From assembly GCF_000969905.1 (NCBI RefSeq), contig NZ_CP009520.1:4340001-4404000 (forward strand): a DNA stretch of 64,000 bases, given 5' to 3'. The first letter of the stretch is position 1. Every line of letters starts with the position of its first letter. The position numbers and the translations under genes are program-made. The notes beneath the pieces were generated by a model. That model saw nothing but the letters and a program-made list of their open reading frames with translations. It had not been told where the DNA came from and ran no database searches. This DNA is from Methanosarcina vacuolata Z-761. Lineage in GTDB: Archaea > Halobacteriota > Methanosarcinia > Methanosarcinales > Methanosarcinaceae. This document shows positions 54,866 through 63,918 of the stretch, in pieces.

Positions 54866-55642
54866 ATGGAAAAAACCTTGATAGACCTGATTTTTATGTC
54901 CCAAAAGAGAAAAGACCTTTTGCTCCTTCTCAAAAACGGAGGTAAGCCGATAGAGGAAATAGTAAAAGGTCTGAACGTTAACCCGACGGGCATGCTTCCC
55001 CAAATCAAAAAACTGAAGGATGAAAATCTTGTTTTTCAGGAAGATCGGGAGTACAGGCTAACGCCTCTTGCAAAAATTTTGGTTGAGAAGATGGAGCCTT
55101 TGCTTGATACTCTGCAGGTCATTGAGGAGAATGCGGAATATTGGCAGGATCGTGATCTCTCCGAATTACCCAGGACATTTCTGGAAAGGCTTAATGAACT
55201 GAAGTTCTGCTTCCTTGTTAGACCTGATCCTGATAATATTTTTGAGCCTTCTTCCGTATTCCTGGATAACATAAGAAAATCAAAAAAGATACTCTGCTTT
55301 TCATCAATATTTCACCCGGTCTTTTCTGAAATATTTCTGGCAAATAAAGACAACGATACCAGAATAACCCTTGTAGTAACAGAAAAAATCTGTGAAAGAC
55401 TGAAAACTGATTTCAAAGAAGAACTGAAACTTTATTTGGCCAGAGAGAAAAGAAGGCTTTTTATCTGTAAGAACGAGATAAAGATTGCTATGCTGGTTAA
55501 GACCGAATACTTCATGGCTGCTGATTTTCTTACTTCAAATGGGATTTTTGACCAGGAAACTATTATGGGTTTCGAGCCTGCAGCTCTGAGATGGACTGAA
55601 GACCTTGTTTTGCATTACAAAGAGCAGGCTCAGCATATATAA
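54866..55642 (+). CDS. Winged-helix regulator with FilR1-type C-terminal domain
   Basis: A 258-residue transcription regulator of a type abundant in Methanosarcina. The N-terminal winged helix (LIDLIFMSQKRKDLLLLLKN, then IEEIVKGLNVNPTGMLPQIKKL) is followed by a middle hydrophobic helix (KILVEKMEPLLDTL) and a C-terminal FilR1/DUF1724 sensor-like domain (KKILCFSSIFHPVFSEIF, and ETIMGFEPAALRWTEDL). The target and signal are unknown. The ATG at 54866 is preferred to one three codons upstream. The 3' end overlaps the convergent formyltransferase gene by 13 bases. Confidence 0.82.
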   Translation: MEKTLIDLIFMSQKRKDLLLLLKNGGKPIEEIVKGLNVNPTGMLPQIKKLKDENLVFQEDREYRLTPLAKILVEKMEPLLDTLQVIEENAEYWQDRDLSELPRTFLERLNELKFCFLVRPDPDNIFEPSSVFLDNIRKSKKILCFSSIFHPVFSEIFLANKDNDTRITLVVTEKICERLKTDFKEELKLYLAREKRRLFICKNEIKIAMLVKTEYFMAADFLTSNGIFDQETIMGFEPAALRWTEDLVLHYKEQAQHI

Positions 55643-56586
55643 GGGTAAATTCGGGCAAGAAAACTCGCAGGTGAAAATGTAACATCAACATATATTTTTC
55701 CGTTTTTGCAAACTAAAAAGTTTTTTGAATTTTCCTTATAAAGTTCTCCTACTTTATATCCGGAAGTATTACATTTTTCTTTATTCAGAATTTTAATCGT
55801 GAACCCTAGTTTATGCAAATTGGGTTTTTTCATCAGAGTGTAATGATACTTCGGAGTACCACTTAAAAAATGAAATACTCTTTCAACACCCCAATCATCC
55901 CATTTTATGAGCTTACTATATTCACCAGGTTTAATCTTTCTGGCTCTCACAGTTGGAGTAGTTGAAGACTGCTTTATTCTGGGAACATCTCCACTCTCAA
56001 TCATATCCATTGTTTTTAGAAGAAATTTTATTCCTGTTAAGGATAACTTCTTAACAACTTCCTCGAGCTTGTCACCTGAACTTATAAGAATCCTTTCCTG
56101 GAAAATTATATCGCCGGTATCCTCGCCTTTGTTTATATAATGAAGAGTGACTCCTGGATTAAGTATATAATCGTAATATTCCCAGAAAAGGGGAGATGGC
56201 CCTCTGTATTCTGGAAGATGTGAATAATGAAGATTAATAGTCCCAAGTTTCGGGATAGTAAATATATTCTCCTTCAAGAGATGAGACATAGAATACACAA
56301 CTATAATATCGGGCTGTAAATGCTTCATCCATTTTTGAAAGGTTTCGTTGTCTCCTTTCCTTAAGTAGTAATAAGGAATTTTCAGTTTTGTAGAGAAGTT
56401 TTTTAAATTTAAAGGCCTGGAGGTGAATGAATAATATACGTCTGTAAAAGCCCCTCCTATAGCTTTAAGGAATGAGTTAGGTTCTCTTGTCCGGGAGCAC
56501 TCAACAATTCCCACTACCTCATGTCCTGATTCAATAATGGATTCAAAAACGTTAGAAACTCCCTGTGTAATAACTGCAATTCTCAA
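55630..56586 (-). CDS. Formyltransferase family protein
   Basis: An N10-formyl-tetrahydrofolate-dependent formyltransferase-fold protein of about 318 residues. The catalytic Asn-His-Asp set is visible: TINLHYSHLPEYRGPSPLFW holds Asn and His, and INKGEDTGDIIFQE holds Asp. The C-terminal part (from about 225) is divergent from Fmt. Archaea do not formylate initiator tRNA, so a sugar-amine formylation or similar surface-glycan role is more likely, though no glycan genes are adjacent. I favour a TTG at 56586 (MRIAVITQG) behind GGTGGG; a GTG at 56598 is the alternative. Confidence 0.75.
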   Translation of the reverse strand: MRIAVITQGVSNVFESIIESGHEVVGIVECSRTREPNSFLKAIGGAFTDVYYSFTSRPLNLKNFSTKLKIPYYYLRKGDNETFQKWMKHLQPDIIVVYSMSHLLKENIFTIPKLGTINLHYSHLPEYRGPSPLFWEYYDYILNPGVTLHYINKGEDTGDIIFQERILISSGDKLEEVVKKLSLTGIKFLLKTMDMIESGDVPRIKQSSTTPTVRARKIKPGEYSKLIKWDDWGVERVFHFLSGTPKYHYTLMKKPNLHKLGFTIKILNKEKCNTSGYKVGELYKENSKNFLVCKNGKIYVDVTFSPASFLARIYPYIC

Positions 56587-56599
56587 TTGAAATCCCACC

Positions 56600-57419
56600 T
56601 ATCTTTATTTGAGACGAGACAAGAAAAAATCTGCTATAATCACTTCTTTTAACATACATACTGAATTTATTTTAGGTATTTTCCAGGAATTCAAGATGGG
56701 ACCTCCTTAAATAGTAATTCAAAGTATTATTTTCCGCTGAGAAAAACTGTCTCTCTAAGTAAAAAGTACAAACTCTATGCTTGCTAGCAAAAAGCACAGA
56801 GTTAACACTGTTATTAGTGGTTACATGAGGTTGGCATAGTAGATAGAACTTACGCATTTGAGCAACAGAATCAATTACGGCAAAGACTGTGAATTAGAGT
56901 CATATTTTAGACAGTTTACGGTCTGATGCTGTTGGTTTTTCAGATAAACTGTGTAAGTTTTAGTATATTTTTATGAAACTGTGATAAAAATCAAAAGTTG
57001 ACTTTAGAATGGGGTTTTTAAGAATCGGACTTTAATATTGAGTTTTATCTATTTATATCCAAATATATTAAGTTTTATAAAGACATAATATTATAAAAGC
57101 TTGTTTAAAAGTGTATATCAAGCTTTTGGAAAGCTAAAATTAAAGTTTTCAAACGGCTAAAATTAAATATTTTAGACATCTAAAATTCAAAAATTTTGAT
57201 TAGATTTAATCTAAAGCTTTTGAGTTATTGAAGTTTGAAGTTTTTGAACTAGTTTGATTGATAAATTCACTATTAAACTAATTTCCAATACAATTTAAAT
57301 CAACAAAAAAGAGAACTGACCTGTAAAGCTGCAAACAGAGCTGAAGTTTAAGCAAAGGATAAATCCAAACAGACTTATCTTTCCATAAACGAATCAGAGA
57401 GAATAAGAGTAGATAGAAA
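56600..57419. other. Gene-free spacer before the chagasin lipoprotein
   Basis: About 820 AT-rich bases with repeated AAAATTAAA- and TCTAAAATT-like words (57120-57230). I see no gene. The divergent promoters of the formyltransferase and lipoprotein genes must lie here. Confidence 0.45.
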
Positions 57420-57431
57420 AAGAGGGGAAAA

Positions 57432-58298
57432 ATGAAAACAGGAACAAATAATAAGTTTTGGAAGTATACAAAAGTTACAACGTTTCTGCTTATGGCCTTT
57501 GTGATTATTCTTTCCGGCTGTGTTGGCAACGGACAGAACGAAACCGAATCAGAAAATGTAACAAATGATAGTCAGGGGATTATTGGAACAAACAGTAGTC
57601 ACGGAACCACTGGAGGAGATTACATATACGGTACTGCAAAGGTAGAGAGCATACAGATTGTGACCCTTGAGTCATTTCCCGTACAGATACAGGTAATAGC
57701 GAAAGGCTACCTCCCAGATGGATGTACTGAAATCAACGAAATAAAGAATGAAAGCGAAGGAAATGCCTTTAATATCACTATAAGTACAAAACGCCCTAAA
57801 GATGCATTCTGTACACAGGCTATAAAGAGTTTTACAGAAACAATTCCACTTGAAGTTCAGGGTCTCAAAGCAGGAAATTACACTGTAAATGTGAATGGAG
57901 TAACGGGGTCCTTTGAGCTACCTGTAGATAACGTACCTGAAGAAACTTCCGGCTCTATGTCGCCAAAACAACAGGTAATAACCGAAGCGGACAACGGAAC
58001 AAGTATAAGTCTTGAAAATGGAAGCACATTTTTCCTAAGGCTTAAGGAAAACCCAACCACAGGTTACTCATGGGAACTCAATCTGAGCCAGGGGCTCAAT
58101 AATATATCAGGGGAATACTATCCACCGGAGCAGCCTGAAGGAATAAAGCAACCTCTTGTGGGCGCGGGAGGAGTCCATTTATGGGAGATTAAAGCCGTAT
58201 CTAAAGGCAGTCAGCAAGTAACTGGAATATATAAAAGACCCTGGGAGAACGTAACCGGAGAGGAAGAGAACTTTATACTCAATGTTGAGGTTGTCTGA
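57432..58298 (+). CDS. Lipoprotein with chagasin-type (I42) protease inhibitor domain
   Basis: A 288-residue exported protein. A hydrophobic signal segment ends in the lipobox LSGC with Cys30, so it should be membrane-tethered outside the cell. Residues 65-165 form an unrecognised beta-rich domain with two cysteines. Residues 178-288 match chagasin inhibitors of papain-type cysteine peptidases: the loops NPTTGYSW (207-214), GAGGVHLWEIKA (244-255) and YKRPWE (267-272) are all present. An AGAGGGG ribosome site precedes the ATG. The target peptidase is unknown. Confidence 0.87.
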   Translation: MKTGTNNKFWKYTKVTTFLLMAFVIILSGCVGNGQNETESENVTNDSQGIIGTNSSHGTTGGDYIYGTAKVESIQIVTLESFPVQIQVIAKGYLPDGCTEINEIKNESEGNAFNITISTKRPKDAFCTQAIKSFTETIPLEVQGLKAGNYTVNVNGVTGSFELPVDNVPEETSGSMSPKQQVITEADNGTSISLENGSTFFLRLKENPTTGYSWELNLSQGLNNISGEYYPPEQPEGIKQPLVGAGGVHLWEIKAVSKGSQQVTGIYKRPWENVTGEEENFILNVEVV

Positions 58299-58402
58299 GT
58301 TGCCAGCAATACCTACCCTTTTCCAAATTTTTCCCATTCGGTAAAGAAGAAGGCATTTTTAACTTTTAATCCGGTACTGTATATTCTCTCCGGCTGGTCT
58401 TT

Positions 58403-58594
58403 TTAAAGAGATCCAAGAGCCTGTTTCAAGTCTTTAAGGCAGTTTTCGCAGATGTAGGATGTACCGATTTGTGTACATCCAAGAATTTCCGCACCTTCTT
58501 CCTTTTCTCTCTCTTCCTGGCCTCCAGGATAGCCTTCGCAGTAAACTCCACACCTAACTTCGCAATAAGCTCCGCAGAATAAGCACCTTGTCAT
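58403..58594 (-). CDS. Small cysteine-rich protein
   Basis: A 63-residue protein with nine cysteines arranged as CLFCGAYC, CGVYC, a lone C and CENC, which suggests binding of one or two zinc ions. I do not recognise a family. I start at the ATG at 58594 (MTRCLFCGAYC); upstream in-frame codons add only a hydrophobic, non-conserved-looking stretch. It lies convergent to the lipoprotein gene, and a short gap separates it from the tRNA pair. Confidence 0.62.
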   Translation of the reverse strand: MTRCLFCGAYCEVRCGVYCEGYPGGQEEREKEEGAEILGCTQIGTSYICENCLKDLKQALGSL

Positions 58595-58754
58595 AATATG
58601 ATTTAGGGTTTGAAATATCAAATATATTTCCGGAAAAGCCTGAGAAAATAAAGGGCAGAATATGAAATATGACAAATTGCAGTTAACTGAGGAATTTCTT
58701 TAGAGAAACGCCTAAATTCTACGATAAAACTCTGAAGATTAAAAGGCCAAGCGA

Positions 58755-58768
58755 AAAGTATATAAACG
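58755..58768 (+). promoter_or_regulatory. TATA box of the tRNA pair
   Basis: AAAAGTATATAAAC about 60 bases before the first tRNA is a good archaeal TATA box. The distance implies a 5' leader removed by RNase P. Confidence 0.45.
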
Positions 58769-58827
58769 ATCGTTAGTATGTTCTGATAGTTGTCCCAGGC
58801 AAGGTGGCCTGATAAATAAAACCCTGT

Positions 58828-58902
58828 AGCGGGGTGGGGTAGCCAGGAGATCCCGACGGGCTCATAACCCGTAGACCGATGGTTCGAATCCATCCCCCGC
58901 TA
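58828..58902 (+). tRNA. Initiator tRNA-Met (CAU), copy 1
   Basis: A 75-base cloverleaf. The acceptor stem AGCGGGG/CCCCGCT has the A1-U72 pair of archaeal and eukaryotic initiators. The anticodon arm ACGGG-CTCATAA-CCCGT has the three G-C pairs typical of initiator tRNA with anticodon CAU. The T arm is GATGG-TTCGAAT-CCATC. The discriminator base is A and the CCA end is not encoded. Confidence 0.95.
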
Positions 58903-58965
58903 TAGTAAAGCTCTTTTCTGAGTTTATTTGTGGTTTGACACAGTTTCAGATTTTAATTCCCCGGT

Positions 58966-59040
58966 AGCGGGGTGGGGTAGCCAGGAGATCCCGACGGGCT
59001 CATAACCCGTAGACCGATGGTTCGAATCCATCCCCCGCTA
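58966..59040 (+). tRNA. Initiator tRNA-Met (CAU), copy 2
   Basis: Identical to copy 1 over all 75 bases, 63 bases downstream. The identity extends a few bases on both sides (GT before, TATAGTAA after), which marks a recent tandem duplication. The two are probably transcribed together from the TATA box upstream of copy 1. Confidence 0.95.
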
Positions 59041-59061
59041 TAGTAAGTTTATTTATAGATT

Positions 59062-59150
59062 TTTTATGGTGTTTTTTGGTTTTATGGTGTTTTTTGGTTT
59101 TATGGTGTTTTTTGATTTTATGGTGTTTTTTGGCTTTATGGTGTTTTATG
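59062..59150. repeat. 18-bp tandem repeat after the tRNAs
   Basis: About five copies of TTTATGGTGTTTTTTGGT follow the second tRNA within 25 bases. The T-rich units could act as terminators. The remaining spacer to srp54 shows no gene. Confidence 0.88.
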
Positions 59151-59367
59151 CTTTTAAGAATCTTTCAGATAACACATTTTCAAATCTTCATACCCGGCAA
59201 TGTTTTTATAGCCGGTTACCGATTCATATATAGAATCCATTTACTTATCCCTTTTTTAAGCTACTAAACTCAAGGCTTATTAAGGAAGGTTACTTTCTTA
59301 CACAAGGTCAAAAAAGTGTGAGTATCTTTTCATTTATCCTCAAAAAAACCAGCAGGATGACTTTCAT

Positions 59368-60699
59368 ATGGTAATGGAAAAACTTGGAGACTCCTTACAG
59401 GGGGCACTCAAGAAGCTGATCGGCGCGGGGCGAATTGATGAGCGTACGGTCAATGAAGTAGTAAAAGATATCCAGCGGGCTCTGCTCCAGGCCGACGTGA
59501 ATGTAAAACTTGTTATGGGAATGTCCCAGAGAATCAAAGAGCGTGCGATGAAAGAAGACCCTCCTGCAGGTATGAACCCGAGGGAGCACGTAATCCGTAT
59601 CGTATACCAGGAATTAATGGAAATTATCGGCAAAGGAGCTGTGATTCAGCTCAAGCCGCAGATTATAATGATGGTTGGGCTTCAGGGAAGCGGAAAAACT
59701 ACCAGTACAGCAAAGCTTGCTCGATACTTCCAGAGAAAAGGACTTAAAGCAGGGGTTATCGCCGCAGATACCTTCCGACCTGGCGCATATCACCAGCTTA
59801 AAACTCTCTGTGAGAAGCTCAACGTAGCTTTCTATGGAGAAGAAAACAATCCCGATGCCGTTGAAATTACCAGAAACGGGCTCAAAGCCCTGGAAAAATA
59901 CGACGTAAAAATTGTGGATACCGCAGGCCGGCATGCTCTTGAAGCCGATCTAATAGAAGAGATGGAACAGATCAACGCCGTTGCCAAGCCAAATCACAAG
60001 TTCATGGTACTGGATGCAGGTATCGGACAGCAGGCAAGCCAGCAGGCACATGCATTTAATGATTCTGTCGGGATTACAGGCGTTATCATAACGAAACTTG
60101 ACGGCACTGCAAAAGGAGGCGGAGCCCTGTCTGCCGTTTCCGAAACAAAAGCCCCTATTGCCTTTATCGGCGTTGGGGAAACACCGGAAGATTTTGAAAA
60201 ATTCGAAGCCGACAGGTTCATTTCAAGGCTTCTTGGCATGGGAGACCTTAAAAGCCTGATGGAAAAAGCCGAAGAGACCCTTAGCGAAGAAGACGTAAAT
60301 GTCGAAGCCCTGATGCAGGGGAGATTCACCCTCAAGGATATGTACAAGCAGCTTGAAGCCATGAACAAAATGGGCCCTCTCAAACAGATTATGTCCATGC
60401 TGCCACTGGGAATGGGCGGAATGGGAGGCGCTAAGCTCTCAGATGAGATGTTCCAGGCTACAAGTGACAAGATGAAGAATTACAAGATAATCATGGATTC
60501 CATGACTGAAGAAGAAATGAATGACCCCAAGCTTATAGGCGGTTCCCGGATCAAAAGGATTTCAAGAGGCTCGGGATGCAGCCCTGAAGAAGTAAGGGAG
60601 CTTCTGAAATATCACAAAACCATGCAGACAGCTCTAAAAGGGTTTAGGGGTGGAAAATTCAATATTCAGAAAATGATGAAGAAAAGACTCGGGATGTAA
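59368..60699 (+). CDS. srp54: Signal recognition particle protein SRP54
   Basis: GTPase that binds SRP RNA and signal peptides during membrane targeting. An N-terminal helical N domain is followed by the G domain with G1 GLQGSGKT (104-111), [14 protein letters not shown]3 DTAGRH, and G4 [10 protein letters not shown]. The methionine-rich M domain (about 300-443) has GMGGMGG and the RNA-binding helix [10 protein letters not shown]. The 443-residue length is standard. The start is the ATG at 59368 with a near ATG two codons on. It ends in a hairpin terminator. Confidence 0.96.
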   Translation: MVMEKLGDSLQGALKKLIGAGRIDERTVNEVVKDIQRALLQADVNVKLVMGMSQRIKERAMKEDPPAGMNPREHVIRIVYQELMEIIGKGAVIQLKPQIIMMVGLQGSGKTTSTAKLARYFQRKGLKAGVIAADTFRPGAYHQLKTLCEKLNVAFYGEENNPDAVEITRNGLKALEKYDVKIVDTAGRHALEADLIEEMEQINAVAKPNHKFMVLDAGIGQQASQQAHAFNDSVGITGVIITKLDGTAKGGGALSAVSETKAPIAFIGVGETPEDFEKFEADRFISRLLGMGDLKSLMEKAEETLSEEDVNVEALMQGRFTLKDMYKQLEAMNKMGPLKQIMSMLPLGMGGMGGAKLSDEMFQATSDKMKNYKIIMDSMTEEEMNDPKLIGGSRIKRISRGSGCSPEEVRELLKYHKTMQTALKGFRGGKFNIQKMMKKRLGM

Positions 60700-60720
60700 T
60701 TTATCCCGAAGATCTTTTTT
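60690..60720 (+). terminator. Hairpin terminator after srp54
   Basis: CGGGAT-GTAATTT-ATCCCG spans the srp54 stop codon and is followed by GAAGATC and TTTTTT. This is a compact intrinsic-type terminator. Confidence 0.65.
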
Positions 60721-60795
60721 ATCTTTATATAGTGTTTATTTGCGTTTATTTCTCTTTTATAATTCTAAATTTAAGGGACATTTCATTCTTGAGAT

Positions 60796-60880
60796 TAATA
60801 TCGATTGTTAATACCGATTGCTAATATCGATTGCTAATATCGATTGCTAATATCGGTTGTTAATATCGATTATTAGCATC
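60796..60880. repeat. 13-bp tandem repeat, about six copies
   Basis: Units of AATATCGATTGCT with small changes run between the convergent genes srp54 and guaA subunit A. No function is evident. Confidence 0.88.
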
Positions 60881-60884
60881 GATC

Positions 60885-61454
60885 TTAATATTTTTCACAA
60901 ATTTCAAGGAAGTTAGTAAGCAGTTCTTCTCCCTTCTCTGTGTGGGAAACCTCAGGATGCCACTGGACACCGTAAATAGGTTTCGTCGGGTGGCGCATGG
61001 CTTCAATTTCACATACATCAGAACGGGCAAGATGGATAAAGCCCTCAGGGAGGATGGCAACCTCATCTGCATGGGAAGCCCACACTGTAGTCCTGGGTCC
61101 GAGTCCACGCAGAATATCATCTTCTTCGAGAACTTCTACCTCAACCTCTGCATACCCGCCTTTTTTCCCTGCATGAACGTGCCCTCCATATGCCAGGGCA
61201 ATTGCCTGATGCCCGAGGCAAATCCCAAGAATAGGGAGATCGATTTCCCGGACGTAATCAAAACATAAACCTGCCCTATCCATTTCCGGCCCACCACTCA
61301 GGATCAGTCCGTCCGGTTCTTCTGCCAGGATATCCTCAATTGGCGTTGTATTGGGAATTATTTTCGTATCCATGTCAAGGTCTCGAACAGCCCGGTGAAT
61401 GAGATGGCAAAATTGTCCGTAGTTATTAACAACAAGAATTTTCAGCTCTTTCAT
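60885..61454 (-). CDS. guaA: GMP synthase glutamine amidotransferase subunit
   Basis: Class I glutamine amidotransferase of 189 residues that supplies ammonia to the separate ATP-pyrophosphatase subunit in archaeal two-subunit GMP synthase. The nucleophile is Cys79 in [15 protein letters not shown], and the His-Glu pair lies in [16 protein letters not shown]. The short length, with no synthetase domain, marks the archaeal split form. The synthetase subunit gene is not in the window. Confidence 0.93.
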   Translation of the reverse strand: MKELKILVVNNYGQFCHLIHRAVRDLDMDTKIIPNTTPIEDILAEEPDGLILSGGPEMDRAGLCFDYVREIDLPILGICLGHQAIALAYGGHVHAGKKGGYAEVEVEVLEEDDILRGLGPRTTVWASHADEVAILPEGFIHLARSDVCEIEAMRHPTKPIYGVQWHPEVSHTEKGEELLTNFLEICEKY

Positions 61455-61880
61455 AGTTCCTTCAGTTCCTGTTTTAGTCTGATTGTATTTTCTGACGCTC
61501 TGAGTTTACTCTATTAGCCGGTCTTATCCTATTTTAATTCTTGTATGTTTCCAAAGTTTAGAAATGCTAATTGTTTTCGTCGTCAGAAGGCTTGGAGCTC
61601 GGTACGTTTCTCCAATCTATGTTTCTAAGGCCTGGAATGTATTTTCAATGATACTATTTACTCATAACAAAGAATTAACTCTCAGATGTGACCATTATAG
61701 TACATTATTATACAGAAAAGTTCAAGAATATCCGTTACTATTAAAGTGCATACTTTGTCTCATAGCTAGTTGGAATAGCTTTAAATAGGTCTAGTGTGCT
61801 AACGTGTCACATGCTAGCATGGAGTTTCTTAATAAATATAGCAATAATTTGAGAACATTTTGCGCTCGAAGGAGATTATA
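61455..61880. other. Divergent spacer, guaA to ADH synthase
   Basis: About 425 bases. TTTAAATAG near 61779 is a TATA-like candidate for the ADH synthase gene, and the 10-base palindrome ATGCTAGCAT lies at about 61811. A 74-codon plus-strand frame (61564-61788) has no features of a gene. Confidence 0.4.
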
Positions 61881-62678
61881 ATGTCAGAAATCGGTAAAAA
61901 GATACGGATAGAAAGGCTGATGAACCGGGAAAGCAGAAACATGGTCATTATTCCCATGGACCATGGGATCTCAGACGGGCCTATTGACGGGCTTATCAAT
62001 ATCACTGATACAGTGAACAGAGTTGCCGAAGGAGGAGCAAATGCCGTCCTTATGCAGAAAGGAATGGTAAAATACGGGCACAGAGGATACGGCCACGATA
62101 TAGGCCTTATTGTGCATATAAGTGGTTCTTCTTCCCTGAGTCCGGACCCCAATGCTAAAGTGCAGGTCTGTACAGTAGAGGAAGTCATTAAGATGGGAGC
62201 CGATGCCGTTTCTATGCATATCAACGTCGGCTCTGAAACCGAAGCTGACCAGCTCGAGCAGCTAGGTAAAATTTCCAGAGACTGTACGGAATGGGGAATG
62301 CCTCTCCTTACTATGATGTACCCCAGAGGTAAAAAGATCACAAATCCTCACGACCCTGTAAATGTAGCGCACGCTGCAAGGATCGGGGCCGAGCTCGGTG
62401 CTGATGTTGTAAAAACGGTATACACCGGAGACCCCGATAGCTTCAGAGACGTTGTAAGAGGCTGCCCTGTACCTGTAGTTATCGCAGGAGGACCTAAAAC
62501 CTCAACGGATCTGGAACTCCTGGAGATGATTGACGGGGCGATGGAAGCAGGAGCCAGAGGTGCTGCAATTGGAAGAAATGTTTTCCAGCATAAAGACCCT
62601 GTTAGACTCACCCGGGCTATTTGCGAAATAGTACATCATAGAAGGCCTGTAGAAGAAGCCCTCGAACAGCTAAAGTGA
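61881..62678 (+). CDS. 2-amino-3,7-dideoxy-D-threo-hept-6-ulosonate synthase
   Basis: Class I aldolase (MJ0400 family, also called AroA') that condenses an aspartate semialdehyde-linked precursor with a 6-deoxy-5-ketofructose phosphate donor to give the C7 compound for archaeal 3-dehydroquinate synthesis. Active-site residues are visible as Asp27-His28 in IPMDHG, Tyr147 in TMMYPRG and the Schiff-base Lys178 in [11 protein letters not shown]. The length is 265 residues. A GGAG site eight bases upstream selects the ATG at 61881. It is followed by the gene for the next pathway step. Confidence 0.93.
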   Translation: MSEIGKKIRIERLMNRESRNMVIIPMDHGISDGPIDGLINITDTVNRVAEGGANAVLMQKGMVKYGHRGYGHDIGLIVHISGSSSLSPDPNAKVQVCTVEEVIKMGADAVSMHINVGSETEADQLEQLGKISRDCTEWGMPLLTMMYPRGKKITNPHDPVNVAHAARIGAELGADVVKTVYTGDPDSFRDVVRGCPVPVVIAGGPKTSTDLELLEMIDGAMEAGARGAAIGRNVFQHKDPVRLTRAICEIVHHRRPVEEALEQLK

Positions 62679-62775
62679 GAGCTAGATATTGAAAAGCAAG
62701 ACCAGAACCCGAAACAGAAGTTAAAAAAGGGAAAAGGCCTGAGTAAAAACAGAAAATATACAGGGGTTGAAGCCT

Positions 62776-63918
62776 TTGAAGAAGAAAAGCGTGTGGATAA
62801 AAGCCGATGAAGGCGGATGGGAACAACAGAAAGAAAGAATCACGACAGGCCTTGAATCAGGAGCTGACTGCGTACTTGTAAACCCAGGAGATGTCGGAAA
62901 AACCAGGGAACTGGGAAGTATTCCAGTAGCAACCTTTGGCCGTGACAATAAATCCGGGGCTGAGATTATTGTCGTTGGGAAGAGAGGAGAAGGCGACGGG
63001 ACGAAACCTTTACCCCTTGAAACTCAAGGTTCTCTTGACATAAACGCAGCAACCCTTCTCAGGGATAAAGGGGTGGCTGTTGGCGGATATGTCATAATCA
63101 AAGACAAACGCTACGAGCAATTTGCAGCCGAACTCGGAAAGGTATGCGACTTCCTGATTGTGACAGGCACGGACTGGAAGGTTATTCCTCTGGAAAACCT
63201 GATAGCTGAGCTTCAGCGTTATGACGTAAAAATAATTTTTGGGGTAAAGAGTGCTGAAGAAGCAAAGCTGGCCTTCCAGACCCTTGAGACCGGAGCAGAC
63301 GGCGTCCTTCTTGACAGTGGGAACATCCAGGAAATAAAAGATACCATCCAGGCTGCAAGGGAGCTGGAAAACGAAAGTGCTGAGCTTGAGTCTGCAGTTG
63401 TAACCCGGGTCGAGCCTCTTGGAATGGGAGATAGAGTCTGTGTGGACACATGCAATCTCATGCAAAAGGGGGAAGGCATGCTCATAGGTTCTCAGGCAAG
63501 CGGGATGTTCCTTGTAAATTCCGAATCTGATGACAGCCCATATGTGGCAGCCCGCCCATTCAGGGTAAATGCAGGTGCGGTTCACTCTTATATAAAAATT
63601 GGAGATAAAACCCGCTACCTCTCGGAGCTCCAAACCGGAGATACGGTAACCATAATCGATTCAAAAGGGAGACAGAGAGAAGGTTTTGTGGGCAGAGTTA
63701 AGATAGAAAGCCGTCCTCTCATGCTTATTGAAGCAAAAGCAGGTAATCGTATTCTGAGCGCAATCCTGCAAAATGCCGAAACTATCAAGCTGGTCGGAAA
63801 AGACGGAAATCCGATTTCAGTCGCCAAACTCAAGAAAGGCGATGAGGTTCTGGTCCGCCTGGAAGAGGGAGCCAGGCATTTCGGTAAAAAAATTGAAGAG
63901 ACAATTATAGAGAAATGA
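62776..63918 (+). CDS. 3-dehydroquinate synthase II
   Basis: Archaeal enzyme (MJ1249 family, AroB') that oxidatively deaminates and cyclises the C7 product of the preceding gene to 3-dehydroquinate with NAD+. Recognised from KSVWIKADEGGW, the GADCVLVNPGDVGKTRELG segment, KIIFGVKSAEEAKLAF, GADGVLLDSGN, and the C-terminal MLIGSQASGMFLVNSESDDSPYVAARPFRVNAGAVH. Translation probably starts at a TTG at 62776 (MKKKSVW), nine bases after AGGGG; a TTG three codons earlier is possible. 380 residues. Confidence 0.94.
   Translation: MKKKSVWIKADEGGWEQQKERITTGLESGADCVLVNPGDVGKTRELGSIPVATFGRDNKSGAEIIVVGKRGEGDGTKPLPLETQGSLDINAATLLRDKGVAVGGYVIIKDKRYEQFAAELGKVCDFLIVTGTDWKVIPLENLIAELQRYDVKIIFGVKSAEEAKLAFQTLETGADGVLLDSGNIQEIKDTIQAARELENESAELESAVVTRVEPLGMGDRVCVDTCNLMQKGEGMLIGSQASGMFLVNSESDDSPYVAARPFRVNAGAVHSYIKIGDKTRYLSELQTGDTVTIIDSKGRQREGFVGRVKIESRPLMLIEAKAGNRILSAILQNAETIKLVGKDGNPISVAKLKKGDEVLVRLEEGARHFGKKIEETIIEK

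Noticed and set aside
61564-61788. 74-codon plus-strand frame before the ADH synthase gene
   Set aside because: No ribosome site, no recognisable features, and it covers the likely promoter region.
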